DNA from: Paracoccus denitrificans | GTDB taxonomy: Bacteria > Pseudomonadota > Alphaproteobacteria > Rhodobacterales > Rhodobacteraceae | NCBI GenBank assembly: GCA_003240735.1 | Contig: QFNE01000003.1 | Location: forward strand, 1-64,000 | Reading direction: 5' to 3' | Length of the DNA: 64,000 nt | In this document: in pieces, positions 9,613 through 18,365 of the stretch | Layout of the letters: each line of letters begins with the position of its first letter | Position numbering within the stretch: the first letter of the stretch is position 1 | The notes under the pieces: model-generated | What the model saw: only the letters and a program-made list of their open reading frames with translations | What the model was told of the DNA's origin: nothing | Databases searched by the model: none | Made by a program: the position numbers and the translations under genes

Positions 9613-9897
9613 TTAGTAGCAGGCGATCTTTTCGATCCGTCCGCCAGCGCCAATCTCGATGTTCAGGCGGTCTGCCCGGAAATCCATCGTCACAGCATCA
9701 TTCGGTCCGATCACACGGCTGCCCGCCGGCAGCATCATGCTTTTCAGCACGGTCTGCGACTGCCCGATCAGACCGCCATAGCTGCTGGCCTTGCATTGAT
9801 CCGCGTCATCGGGCGGCTGCGCCGGGGGCGTCGGCTCAACGCAGGCGGCCAGTGTCGTCAGGCCGCCCAGAGCGAGTGCGATGATGACCCCGCGCAT
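9613..9897 (-). CDS. I78-family peptidase-inhibitor-like lipoprotein
   Basis: A 94-residue protein with a lipoprotein signal (lipobox LAAC, Cys19) and a small C-terminal domain. A Cys near SYGGLIGQ, then LPAGSRVIGPNDAVTMDFR and GGRIEKIACY, match the I78 inhibitor family (potato-inhibitor-I-like fold). Such proteins may restrain periplasmic proteases. The gene touches the stop of a second I78-like gene at 9897, giving a tandem pair. Confidence 0.78.
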   Translation of the reverse strand: MRGVIIALALGGLTTLAACVEPTPPAQPPDDADQCKASSYGGLIGQSQTVLKSMMLPAGSRVIGPNDAVTMDFRADRLNIEIGAGGRIEKIACY

Positions 9898-10241
9898 CAG
9901 CCGCAGCTCACAGCGGTGATGGTGTTGTTCTGGTCAAGGCGGAACACCATGCGCAGGGCATTGTATTCCTGCGGCTCGATTCCGCGGAACTCGACCACGC
10001 GATATTCGCGCGTCACGCCCAGCGTCGGAATGACGCTGCTGGGCTGGCCCACCGCGGACGCAAAGTTGCGTGCGCCGCACGAATCGGGCTCGCGCGTTTG
10101 CAAGCCAGCCACGCCGCTGACGGATGCCACCGCAGGTGCGGGCATATCAACGACCGGTTCCGGGATTGGGGCGACGGGGGCTGGCGCGCAGCCTGCCAAC
10201 GGCAGCGCAAGAAGGGTAAGGGCGAAAAGGCGCGATGTCAT
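9897..10241 (-). CDS. Second I78-like lipoprotein
   Basis: A 114-residue lipoprotein: signal peptide with lipobox LAGC (Cys18), a proline-rich linker (about 19-45), then a C-terminal domain with DSCGARNFASAVGQ and a final NTITAVSCG that parallel the next gene's I78 fold. The ATG at 10241 is used because it gives a proper signal peptide; the frame continues 29 codons upstream without one. It overlaps the downstream I78 gene by one base, suggesting duplication and co-translation. Confidence 0.75.
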   Translation of the reverse strand: MTSRLFALTLLALPLAGCAPAPVAPIPEPVVDMPAPAVASVSGVAGLQTREPDSCGARNFASAVGQPSSVIPTLGVTREYRVVEFRGIEPQEYNALRMVFRLDQNNTITAVSCG

Positions 10242-10324
10242 CGGTGGCTCTAATCCGGCTGTTGGTCCGATCATGCTTTTATCGCGCCCGGTGCAGCTTG
10301 AGAACCCGGCCCGTCGTCGCAGTG

Positions 10325-11050
10325 TCACGAAGCTTGTGGGCGTTGCGCCGACGCCGCGCTTCGGGGGGTGTGCGTGACAGGCTTTGCTCTGGGGCCGTCC
10401 ATACGATCGTCGTCAGGGGCGCCGTAAAACTGCAAGAACATATCCACGGCGCCACGGGCCACCAATTCCTGGCGGGTGGGGTCGACCGTCTGTGGTCCCA
10501 GCAAAATGGCGCGATCGAGCGAAGACGCGCGGCACAATTCAACGAACTGCTCTGCCGCGAGGACGATATCGCCGATATCAAGCTCTCCTTCGGCCACCTG
10601 ACGGGTCAGATATCCCACCAGATGATCCCGAATCGCGATTGGTCCCGCGTTATAGCTTTCCAGTGCCAGCATCGGAAAACGTGCGGCCTCTCCGGCGCTC
10701 AGGCGCATGACACGGATGTTCAGCTCATCTCGCATCAGGCCGCATAGAAAGCGCGCCACCGCGGGAAGGAATTCTGCGGGCCGTTGGTCCGCCTCAAGCC
10801 GCAAAAGACCGTCGTGCGTGTTGGCCGCAAGTTCTGCCCTGAACACTTCGATGAACATGACGCGCTTGTCGGGAAAATAGCTGTAAAGCGTGGCTTTCGA
10901 GATACCGCCGGCACGGGCAATGTCATCGACCGACGCGCCATCATAGCCATCGCGCAGAAAGATTGCGCGCGCCCCTGCCAGTGCCTGGTTGAATTTGCGG
11001 CCCCGTGTGATCGGCAGGTTCATCATCGCCCTCTCAGCTGATTTCGCCAT
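10325..11050 (-). CDS. TetR/AcrR-family transcriptional regulator
   Basis: A 241-residue repressor with an N-terminal helix-turn-helix at about 39-60 (ASVDDIARAGGISKATLYSYF), the textbook TetR recognition helix. An AefR-like C-terminal ligand domain follows (MRDELNIRVMRLSAGEAARFP). The start ATG at 11050 lies six bases from a perfect inverted repeat that is likely its own operator; ATGs 8 and 9 codons further in are possible alternatives. The regulated target besides itself is unclear; glutamate dehydrogenase is the divergent neighbour. Confidence 0.88.
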   Translation of the reverse strand: MAKSAERAMMNLPITRGRKFNQALAGARAIFLRDGYDGASVDDIARAGGISKATLYSYFPDKRVMFIEVFRAELAANTHDGLLRLEADQRPAEFLPAVARFLCGLMRDELNIRVMRLSAGEAARFPMLALESYNAGPIAIRDHLVGYLTRQVAEGELDIGDIVLAAEQFVELCRASSLDRAILLGPQTVDPTRQELVARGAVDMFLQFYGAPDDDRMDGPRAKPVTHTPRSAASAQRPQAS

Positions 11051-11055
11051 GCTAC

Positions 11056-11074
11056 TATGTCCGCACGAGACATA
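11056..11074. promoter_or_regulatory. Probable TetR operator (inverted repeat)
   Basis: TATGTC (11056-11061) and GACATA (11069-11074) form a perfect 6-bp inverted repeat with a 7-base centre, directly before the start of the TetR-family gene and within the 156-bp divergent region to the glutamate dehydrogenase gene. Size and position fit TetR autoregulation. Confidence 0.55.
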
Positions 11075-11206
11075 ATGAACAATTAAAGTTAATGCCGCAA
11101 ACTTTGCCGGCTGCAAGTCGCTTCTCACGATATGCGGCAAGTGGGTTCAGACCGGTTCGGAAACGTGCCACAACATCCGCATCTGTTGGGCCATTGGGAG
11201 AGAGTT

Positions 11207-12652
11207 ATGAGCACCGGACAGTCAACCAATCTGCATCACGGGTCATTTCGCGATTCTGTCGACCGCATGTTTGGCCAAGCAGCGGCACTTCTGGATTTGC
11301 CCGATGGGTTGGAAGAGAAGATTCGGGTCTGTAACTCGACCTATACCGTCCGCTTCGGTGTCCGCCTTCGCGGCGCGATCCACACCTTTACCGGCTATCG
11401 CTCGGTCCATTCCGAACAGCAGGAACCGGTCAAGGGCGGCATCCGCTATGCCCTGTCCGTGAACCAGGACGAGGTCGAGGCGCTGGCGGCGCTGATGACC
11501 TATAAGTGCGCGCTGGTCGATCTGCCGTTCGGCGGGTCCAAAGGCGGTCTCTGCATCGACCCCCGCGCGTGGGACGAAGACGAACTGGAACGCATCACCC
11601 GCCGCTTCACCTATGAACTGTCGCGCCGCAGTCTGATCTCGCCCAGCCAGAACGTCCCCGCCCCCGACATGGGCACGGGCGAGCGTGAGATGGCGTGGAT
11701 GGCCGACGCCTATAAGCGCCTGCATCCCGACGACATCGACGCGCGTGCCTGCGTGACCGGCAAGCCGATCAACTTCGGCGGCATCGCGGGCCGGGTCGAG
11801 GCCACGGGTCGCGGCGTCCAATACGCCCTGCAGGAAGTCTTCCGCAGCCGTGAAACGCTGAAGAAGGCCGGGCTTTCAGGCACGCTCGACGGCAAACGGG
11901 TTGTCGTGCAGGGCTTGGGGAACGTCGGCTATCACGCGGCGCTGTTCCTTTCGACCGAAGACGGCGCCAAGATCGTGGCCGTGGCTGAGCGCGACGGCGC
12001 GGTGACGAACCCCGACGGCCTGAACATCCCCGAACTGGCCGCGCATCTGCGTTCGACCGGCGGCGTCAAGGATTTTGCCGGCGGCACCTTCATCGCCGAT
12101 TCGGCCAACGCGCTGGAAGTCGAGTGTGACATCCTGATCCCCGCCGCAATGGAGGCGGTGATCCACGACAACAACGCGGCCAACATCAAGGCCGCCATCA
12201 TCGTCGAGGCCGCGAACGGCCCGGTCACAGCCGGTGGTGACGCGATCCTGCGCGAAAAGGGCGTGGTCATTGTCCCCGACATGTATGCGAACGCCGGCGG
12301 CGTGACGGTCAGCTACTTCGAATGGGTCAAGAACCTGTCCCACATCAGCTTTGGCCGTATGGAAAAGCGTCAGGAAGAAGCCCGCCACAAGCTGCTGATC
12401 GACGAACTGGAGCGGCTGTCTGCCGACAAGGGACTGGGCTGGACCCTGTCCGAAGGCTTCAAGCAAAAATACCTGCGCGGTGCGGACGAATTGGAGCTGG
12501 TTCGGTCGGGTTTGGACGACACGATGCGCGACGCGTTCCAGCAGATGGTCAGCGCGCAAAGCAACGACAGCCGCATCCCCGATCTGCGCACGGCAGCCTA
12601 TGTGGTCTCGATCAACCGCATCGCCGCCAGTTACCGGGCGCTGGGGCTTTAA
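11207..12652 (+). CDS. Glu/Leu/Phe/Val dehydrogenase, probably glutamate dehydrogenase
   Basis: A 481-residue cytosolic enzyme for reversible oxidative deamination of glutamate to 2-oxoglutarate. The substrate domain has the KGGIRY lysine (76), Lys100 and the catalytic LPFGGSKGG lysine (112). The Rossmann domain carries VVVQGLGNVGYHAA. The ATG at 11207 follows a GGGAGAG ribosome site; 25 further in-frame codons upstream lack one. The length is between the usual 410-450 forms and larger ones because of a C-terminal stretch ending NRIAASYRALGL. NAD versus NADP use cannot be decided. Confidence 0.9.
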   Translation: MSTGQSTNLHHGSFRDSVDRMFGQAAALLDLPDGLEEKIRVCNSTYTVRFGVRLRGAIHTFTGYRSVHSEQQEPVKGGIRYALSVNQDEVEALAALMTYKCALVDLPFGGSKGGLCIDPRAWDEDELERITRRFTYELSRRSLISPSQNVPAPDMGTGEREMAWMADAYKRLHPDDIDARACVTGKPINFGGIAGRVEATGRGVQYALQEVFRSRETLKKAGLSGTLDGKRVVVQGLGNVGYHAALFLSTEDGAKIVAVAERDGAVTNPDGLNIPELAAHLRSTGGVKDFAGGTFIADSANALEVECDILIPAAMEAVIHDNNAANIKAAIIVEAANGPVTAGGDAILREKGVVIVPDMYANAGGVTVSYFEWVKNLSHISFGRMEKRQEEARHKLLIDELERLSADKGLGWTLSEGFKQKYLRGADELELVRSGLDDTMRDAFQQMVSAQSNDSRIPDLRTAAYVVSINRIAASYRALGL

Positions 12653-12662
12653 CCGACCGTTG

Positions 12663-12691
12663 AAGGCCGTGCAGCAGCTCTGCGCGGCCTT
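12663..12691 (+). terminator. Terminator after glutamate dehydrogenase
   Basis: A 12-bp stem (12663-12674 with 12680-12691, one G-U pair) and a 5-nt loop are followed by ATTTCG, 10 bases after the stop codon. The remaining 266 bp to the flagellar operon end contain only a small direct repeat (CAACGCGCCATCA at 12711-12723 and 12725-12737) and no gene I can support. Confidence 0.7.
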
Positions 12692-12957
12692 ATTTCGTGC
12701 ACGCAATCGACAACGCGCCATCAGCAACGCGCCATCATCGGCGCGCTGATATGTGGCGTTAGCGGGCTGATGAGCCACGCGGGATGTGCACATCGTCCTG
12801 TCCGCATCGGTGAGCCGCGCGTCCGTAACGGTCGGATAACCGCCATAGGGGACTGAACCAAACCCGCGCGCCATTATTGGCATGCTGGGATACCGGATGA
12901 TCCGATGGCCGGCGGATGCGCTGACCCATCGCCAGTCAGAACTGCCATGCCGCGACC

Positions 12958-13320
12958 TTAACTCGCGGGCTTGCGATCAAGCTGCGCCTGCAGTTGCCGC
13001 ATGGCCGTCGCGCGACCAAACTCTCGCATCGCTTTGGCACGGGCCGCATCATGTGCGGGCTTCATCCGCCCCAGATCGGCTTCGCCCTGCAATAGCTGCC
13101 CGGCGAGGTCTGAGACCAAGGCTGTCGTCAACCGCATCCCCTGAACACCCGGCTCTGGCGCGGCGGCGATGGCGCTGGACAAGCCCAGTCGCGTCGCTTC
13201 GACCGTCTGCCGCGCCGTCTCGACATGCGTGCGAATGGCCGCATATCGGCGCAGTTCTTGATCCGCGCGCATCTGCGCGATCGCAGTAAGTGCCGCAAGG
13301 GCTTTTCTGTCAGTTCGCAT
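12958..13320 (-). CDS. FliJ-like small flagellar protein
   Basis: A 120-residue, Ala/Arg/Gln-rich, largely helical protein at the 3' end of the flagellar operon. No transmembrane segment or signal is visible; the pattern (long charged helices, RRYAAIRTHVETARQTVEATR) suggests a coiled coil of the kind seen in FliJ export chaperone/ATPase-stalk proteins. Identity as FliJ is inferred from size, helix character and position only. Its ATG shares a base with the flhB stop (TGATG), so it is translationally coupled. Confidence 0.6.
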   Translation of the reverse strand: MRTDRKALAALTAIAQMRADQELRRYAAIRTHVETARQTVEATRLGLSSAIAAAPEPGVQGMRLTTALVSDLAGQLLQGEADLGRMKPAHDAARAKAMREFGRATAMRQLQAQLDRKPAS

Positions 13321-14417
13321 CAGCCTGTCCCCGGCGCCCGGCCGTCGCTGATCGCCCATCCCTTGCGGACACGAACGCGCATCGCCTCGGCGAAGCGGAT
13401 GGCAGCGGCTACTGGACCGAACTGGTCCCGCGCGATTTCGTCGCCGATCTTGACCGTCGCGTGGATGGCGCGTGCGCATGGCGGATCGGACCAGATCGGC
13501 ACATCGTGCTTGCGTGCGCGATCGCGGATGCGCGCCGCTACCTCATCGACTCCTTTTGCCACGCAGACCGGCGCGCGCCCACTGCCCCGCTTCCATTCCA
13601 GCGCCACGGCGTAGTGCGTCGGGTTGACGATCACCACGTCAGCCTTTTCCACATCGGCCAACATGCTGCCCAGGGCGATATCCACCGCCCGCTGACGCCG
13701 CGCGTGCTTCAGGTGCGGATCGCCTTCGCTTTCCTTGTGCTCATCCTCCATCTCGCGGCGCGTCATGCGGTTGCGCTGGCGGAAGTCATAGTGCCGCCAG
13801 AACAGATCGACGCCCGCAAACAGAACCGACATCGCCAGCCCCAGCGTCAGCAACTGCACCAAGATGTCACCCATCGCAGGCAGCCAGCTTTCATCGGTGC
13901 TGCCGCTGGCAAGGATGCGCCGCACCAGCCCGCCGAACATGAAAACCCCCGCCGCCACGACGAAGCCCACCTTCAGAAGTGAGATCAAGAATCCGATCAA
14001 CCCGGTCTTGCCGAACTTTTGGACCGCGTTTTTCATCAGATTGATCTTCTTCAGGTCGGGCGCGATCTTGCTGGGTGTGAACAGCAGCGATCGCTGCGCC
14101 GCGCTGGCAATGATGACCAGCACCGCGGGGACGGCCAACAGCGCTAACACCCACCCTGCCGTCCATCCGCCGACCGCCTGCGCCACATCCCAAGCGCCGC
14201 GCTGGTCGGGCCACGGCTCGCCCCCCAGAAGCCGCGCGCCCATCGAAAGCCAAGCCGGCAGGATGACTGCCCCCGCCACCGGCAGCATGATGCGAAACGA
14301 CAGATATGATATCGCCGTCGGCACCTCGGCAGATCGCGGGATGTCGCCCTTGTCCCGCGCCTTGCGCAGCTTCTGCTCACTCGGGTCGTATTGGCGGTCG
14401 TCCTTGTCCTCGCTCAT
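13320..14417 (-). CDS. flhB: Flagellar export switch protein FlhB
   Basis: A 365-residue component of the flagellar type III export gate that switches substrate class after hook completion. The N-terminal cytoplasmic stretch DPSEQKLRKARDKGDIPRS is typical, then four transmembrane helices, then the cytoplasmic domain with the autocleavage motif NPTH at 265-268 (cleaved between Asn and Pro). The start at 14417 overlaps the fliR stop (ATGA). The upstream open extension belongs to fliR in another frame. Confidence 0.96.
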   Translation of the reverse strand: MSEDKDDRQYDPSEQKLRKARDKGDIPRSAEVPTAISYLSFRIMLPVAGAVILPAWLSMGARLLGGEPWPDQRGAWDVAQAVGGWTAGWVLALLAVPAVLVIIASAAQRSLLFTPSKIAPDLKKINLMKNAVQKFGKTGLIGFLISLLKVGFVVAAGVFMFGGLVRRILASGSTDESWLPAMGDILVQLLTLGLAMSVLFAGVDLFWRHYDFRQRNRMTRREMEDEHKESEGDPHLKHARRQRAVDIALGSMLADVEKADVVIVNPTHYAVALEWKRGSGRAPVCVAKGVDEVAARIRDRARKHDVPIWSDPPCARAIHATVKIGDEIARDQFGPVAAAIRFAEAMRVRVRKGWAISDGRAPGTG

Positions 14418-15160
14418 GGCAGGACCTCGGCCCCGCTCAGCACGCTGTCGGACCACAGGGACAGGATCGCGGGCGACACCACGATCAGCGCCGCAAGCGC
14501 GATCAGGATCATCAGCGGGGCCACGACGAACACCACCGGAAGCGCAGGCATGACCCGCGCGACGATGCCGGAAAGTCCCTGAAACAGCAGTCCGCCCAGA
14601 ATGAACGGCGCTGCCAGCCCCATCGCGAGCAGGAAGCTGTGCACCACCAGACCCAGCATCTGCGGCCAGACCTGCCCGATATCGGGCCACGCCCCCGGCG
14701 GGAGGGCGCGAAAACTGTCCGACGCCAGGCGACACAGGATCATCGGCAACCCCAGCGCCATCAACAGCGCCGTGCCCGCCAGATGAAACAGATTGCCGAT
14801 CGGGTGCGGTGAGCTTTCATCGGCCACTCCGATGATCTGTGACAACGACGCAGACTGCGCGATGGCCGCGGTCGCCGTATCCAGCGCCATCGCCATGACC
14901 CGCACCATCAGTCCCATGACCGTCCCAGTCACGACAGCCGTTGCCGCGAGGACGGCCAATTCGGCCGGATTGTCGGCGGCGACAGCTTGACCTTGAAACA
15001 GCGGTGTCAGCGCCATGGCCAAGGCAACCTTGATTCGCACAGGCAGAAACCGCGCCCCGAACCCCGGCAGTGTCAGGATGAGGGCCTGCAGTCGTAGATA
15101 GACCAGCAAAACGCCGTTCACCTGATCCGCCGTCCATCCAAGTTGCGCCAGTTCGGCCAT
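14414..15160 (-). CDS. fliR: Flagellar biosynthesis protein FliR
   Basis: A 248-residue inner-membrane export-gate protein with five to six long hydrophobic helices. The LRLQALILTLPGFGARFLPVRIKVALAMALTPL start and VVAPLMILIALAALIV end fit FliR, which assembles with FliP and FliQ as the export pore. It begins one base before the flhA stop codon. No fliQ is found in this window, so the third pore gene must be elsewhere in the chromosome. Confidence 0.94.
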   Translation of the reverse strand: MAELAQLGWTADQVNGVLLVYLRLQALILTLPGFGARFLPVRIKVALAMALTPLFQGQAVAADNPAELAVLAATAVVTGTVMGLMVRVMAMALDTATAAIAQSASLSQIIGVADESSPHPIGNLFHLAGTALLMALGLPMILCRLASDSFRALPPGAWPDIGQVWPQMLGLVVHSFLLAMGLAAPFILGGLLFQGLSGIVARVMPALPVVFVVAPLMILIALAALIVVSPAILSLWSDSVLSGAEVLP

Positions 15161-17236
15161 TCAACCCTCGACCACGGTGGCCACCAGATGTGGCCGGGCG
15201 CGCGGGTCAATCTCGTCCAGACCCAGAACCGGCCAGCCTGTCCCTGCGGCTGCAACCACCGCACGCATCAGACGGCGGCGATGATCGGGGACCAACAGGA
15301 CCGGGGATGTCTCTGGCGGGACAGTTGGGGCCGCTTTCCGAACGGCTTCGGCCAGGCGTCGCGCGATGGGTTGGGCCGCCACCGGCCCTGCGCGGCCCGC
15401 CTCGGCGTCGGCGCGAACCAGCTCAGCCTCCCACGCGGGGTGCAGCTGGACGACGTCCAGCCGCCCGGTGGCGTCGGTGAATTGTTCGGTGATCTGCCCC
15501 CGCAACCGCCGCCGCACCCATTCGGCGGCCAACTCCGGATCCTCCGCGCGGCTTTCGAACACCGCCTCGACGATCAGCGGCAGGTTGCGGATGGAGACCC
15601 GCTCCTCCAGCAGCAGACGCAGGACGGCCAACAGCAGTTCGGGCGAGACCTTGTCCGGGATCATGTTGTCGAACAGCTTCTGATACGCCTGTGCGCGCCC
15701 TTCATCGGTGATCGTCCGCAGTTCCTGCATCAGGCGTTGCATTGCCGTCAGCGTGAACAGAGCGGAAAGGTTCGCCTTGACCGTTTCCATCAGATGGGTG
15801 GACAGAACCTCCATCGGCTGAACGACGGTGGCGCCGTCCAGCGCAGCGCGGTCCTGCTGACTTGGCGCAAGCCACCGTGCGGGTGAATCGTAGACGGGCT
15901 CTCGGGTCGCCTCGCCCTCCAGCGCGGCCACGACAGGCTCCGGACCCAGGGCCAGAACGCGGTCTGGACGCAGGGTGCCCCGCGCGCGCGTCACGCCATG
16001 CAGTCGGATGACATAGTCGCCCGGCGGCAGGTCGGGGCCGTCCATGATGCGGATTTCCGGCAGGATCACCCCGAAGTTCCGCGCCACGAACAGGCGCAGA
16101 TTGGTGATGCGCGGACCCAGACCCTGCGCCCCGTCCAACGCGGCCGCGATCAGATCGGCACCGATTTCGACCGCGAGCTCATCCGTGTCAAGAACGTCCC
16201 CGATCCGGGTCTGCAGCGTCGCAGGGGGCAGCGCGTCCAGCACTTCCGGCTTTGGCGGGGGTTTATGCGCGTTGCGCCATGCAAACCCGCCAGCCACGGC
16301 AGCAAGCGTCAGAAACACCATCGAAGGCATCCCCGGGACCACGGCCAGCAGTGCCATCCCACCCGCCAGAACGGCCGGACCGTGCCATCCCTCAGCCAAA
16401 GGCTGGATCAGCATCTGCCCGGTCGACTGGTTCGCCCCGCCACGAGACAACAACAGTGCCGCCGCCATCGAGGTGATCAGCGCCGGAACCTGCGTCACCA
16501 GCCCGTCCCCGATGGTCAGGTGGGTGTAAGATTTCAGCGCCTCGGCCAGCGGCATGCCGTGGACCAGCAGCCCGACCGCCAGGCCCACCAACAGGTTGAT
16601 CGCGGTGATGACGATCCCCGCAATCGCGTCTCCCTTGACGAACTTCGATGCCCCATCGAGCGAGCCGTAGAAGCTGATCTCGCTGCTTTCCTGCGCGCGG
16701 CGGCGTTTGGCCTCTTCGTGGGTGATCGCGCCGGAGTTCAGATCACCGTCGATGGCCAACTGCTTGCCGGGCAGCGAATCCAGCGCGAATCGCGCCGACA
16801 CTTCGGCCATCCGGCCGGAGCCCTTGGTGATGACCATGAAGTTCACCACCGAAATCACGGCGAACACCGTGAAGCCGACCAGCAGCGACCCGCCCGCGAC
16901 AAATTCGGAAAAGCCGTTGATGACCTCGCCGGCGGCGTCGGTGCCGGTATGTCCTTCAGTCAGGATCAGCCGCGTGGACGAGACGTTGAGCGACAGGCGG
17001 ATCAGAAGCGATACCAGCAGCAGGACGGGGAACGCCTGAAAGTCGGTGGGTTTCTGGACCAGGCACGCCATCACAAGGATCAGCGTGGCGGTGGCGATCG
17101 ACAGGGCGATCCCAAAATCCAGCAGGGCCGCGGGGATCGGGACGACCATCGACAGCACGATCAGCAACAGCGCCCCGGTGGTGGCCAAGGGCGTGATCGA
17201 CGCCTGTGCGCCGCCGGGAAGCGCGGCGTCAGTCAT
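15161..17236 (-). CDS. flhA: Flagellar export gate protein FlhA
   Basis: A 691-residue protein: an N-terminal membrane domain of about eight helices (15-320) with the conserved FAVISVVNFMVITKGSGRMAEVSARF loop (FHIPEP signature region), then a large cytoplasmic nonamer-forming domain that docks substrates and chaperones. The proton-motive-force-linked gate of flagellar type III secretion. Start ATG at 17236; 16 extra upstream codons belong to the overlap with the preceding small gene. Confidence 0.96.
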   Translation of the reverse strand: MTDAALPGGAQASITPLATTGALLLIVLSMVVPIPAALLDFGIALSIATATLILVMACLVQKPTDFQAFPVLLLVSLLIRLSLNVSSTRLILTEGHTGTDAAGEVINGFSEFVAGGSLLVGFTVFAVISVVNFMVITKGSGRMAEVSARFALDSLPGKQLAIDGDLNSGAITHEEAKRRRAQESSEISFYGSLDGASKFVKGDAIAGIVITAINLLVGLAVGLLVHGMPLAEALKSYTHLTIGDGLVTQVPALITSMAAALLLSRGGANQSTGQMLIQPLAEGWHGPAVLAGGMALLAVVPGMPSMVFLTLAAVAGGFAWRNAHKPPPKPEVLDALPPATLQTRIGDVLDTDELAVEIGADLIAAALDGAQGLGPRITNLRLFVARNFGVILPEIRIMDGPDLPPGDYVIRLHGVTRARGTLRPDRVLALGPEPVVAALEGEATREPVYDSPARWLAPSQQDRAALDGATVVQPMEVLSTHLMETVKANLSALFTLTAMQRLMQELRTITDEGRAQAYQKLFDNMIPDKVSPELLLAVLRLLLEERVSIRNLPLIVEAVFESRAEDPELAAEWVRRRLRGQITEQFTDATGRLDVVQLHPAWEAELVRADAEAGRAGPVAAQPIARRLAEAVRKAAPTVPPETSPVLLVPDHRRRLMRAVVAAAGTGWPVLGLDEIDPRARPHLVATVVEG

Positions 17237-17495
17237 GCTGGGTCCGGGTCTTGCCCATCGCGCCGGGGGCGGCCAGCAGGGCATCCGCGCGGATCGGCTC
17301 GCCGGTCATCAGCCCAAGTCGACGCAAATAGATGATGGCCAGCAGCCGTTGATCGGGCGGCATCGCCGACAGCTGCGCCAGATAGTCCTGCGGCAGCCCA
17401 TCACCGGACAGAACCAGGGCGTTGGCCTCCTGGCTCAGGCGGTCAAGCTGGGTGGACGTGTCTGCCCAGGCAGCAAAGGCCAGCGCCGTCAGCAT
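17229..17495 (-). CDS. Small unknown protein between motA and flhA
   Basis: An 88-residue protein I do not recognise. The first 12 residues are hydrophobic (MLTALAFAAWAD), possibly a short signal peptide, followed by a helical stretch with PPDQRLLAIIYLRRLGL. It is probably real: the ATG shares a base with the motA stop (TGATG), and its own stop lies inside the start of flhA (8-bp overlap), giving tight coupling on both sides. A GTG one codon upstream is the other possible start. Confidence 0.6.
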   Translation of the reverse strand: MLTALAFAAWADTSTQLDRLSQEANALVLSGDGLPQDYLAQLSAMPPDQRLLAIIYLRRLGLMTGEPIRADALLAAPGAMGKTRTQHD

Positions 17496-18361
17496 CACGC
17501 CGCCTTCTTGATTTCACGAAGGGCGTTTTCGACGTCCAGAAAACTGGGCCGCATATGTTCGGGCGCGGCCTGACGGCCCACTTCAACGCACAGGTTCGTC
17601 GCGTGCTGATGAAGCCCCGCGATCAGGACCGATCGGATCACCTCGTAAAACGCCTGATCCTCGTTCACCAGCGCGCCGAGGCGCTGCGCCAAGGGTGCCA
17701 CAAAGCCATAGGCGAGAAATACCCCCAGAAACGTGCCGACCAGCGCGCCGCCAATCATGCCGCCCAACACGGCTGGCGGCTGATCGATGGCGCCCATCGT
17801 CTTGATCACCCCCAGAACCGCCGCGACGATCCCCAGCGCCGGCAGCGCATCGGCCATGTTCTGCAAGGCGTGGGGCACATGCATCGCTTCTTCCTTCATC
17901 AGGGCGATGCGGCGGGCCAGCATATCCTCGACCTGATAGGGGTCATCATAATTCAGACTGGCCGAGCGTAGCGTGTCCGCAATCAGCGTGACCGCCTGAT
18001 CGTCCTTCAGGATCTTGGGATAGGCCGCAAAGATCGCCGAGCCTTTTGGGTTCTCGATATGCTCCTCCAGCTCAACCGGGTTGGAGCGGGCGAGGCGCAG
18101 CAGCTGAAACAGCAGACACAGCACCTCTTGATGGTCCTGGTCGCGCCAGCGCGTGCCCTTGAATGCCTGGATGATCCCCTTGGGGGTATGCTTCAGGACC
18201 GACATGTCGTTCGACAACAGGTACGACCCGACTGCCGCCCCGCCGATCATCATCATCTCGTAGGGAAGCGAGTGCGTGATGACCGCCATCTTGCCCCCGG
18301 CAAGGATGTAGCCGCCAAAGACCATTGCGATCGTGACGACGATGCCAACCAGACCGAACAT
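17495..18361 (-). CDS. motA: Flagellar motor stator protein MotA
   Basis: A 288-residue inner-membrane protein with four hydrophobic helices and a large cytoplasmic loop. It starts MFGLVGIVVTIAMVFGGYILAGGK and contains the conserved PALGIVAAVLGVIKTMG and GGMIGGALVGTFLGVFLAYGFVAPLA helices. It forms the proton-conducting stator with MotB and drives rotation through FliG. No motB is in the window. Gene order motA next to motE and fliL is the alphaproteobacterial arrangement. Confidence 0.95.
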   Translation of the reverse strand: MFGLVGIVVTIAMVFGGYILAGGKMAVITHSLPYEMMMIGGAAVGSYLLSNDMSVLKHTPKGIIQAFKGTRWRDQDHQEVLCLLFQLLRLARSNPVELEEHIENPKGSAIFAAYPKILKDDQAVTLIADTLRSASLNYDDPYQVEDMLARRIALMKEEAMHVPHALQNMADALPALGIVAAVLGVIKTMGAIDQPPAVLGGMIGGALVGTFLGVFLAYGFVAPLAQRLGALVNEDQAFYEVIRSVLIAGLHQHATNLCVEVGRQAAPEHMRPSFLDVENALREIKKAA

Positions 18362-18365
18362 CGAC

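Noticed and set aside
12711..12737. Tandem 13-bp repeat CAACGCGCCATCA
   Set aside because: Only two units, one base apart, no further copies; not a CRISPR or a known regulatory array.
15998..17335. A 445-codon open frame antisense to flhA
   Set aside because: Rich in Arg/Gln/His/Asp as antisense frames of this genome are; flhA is unambiguous.
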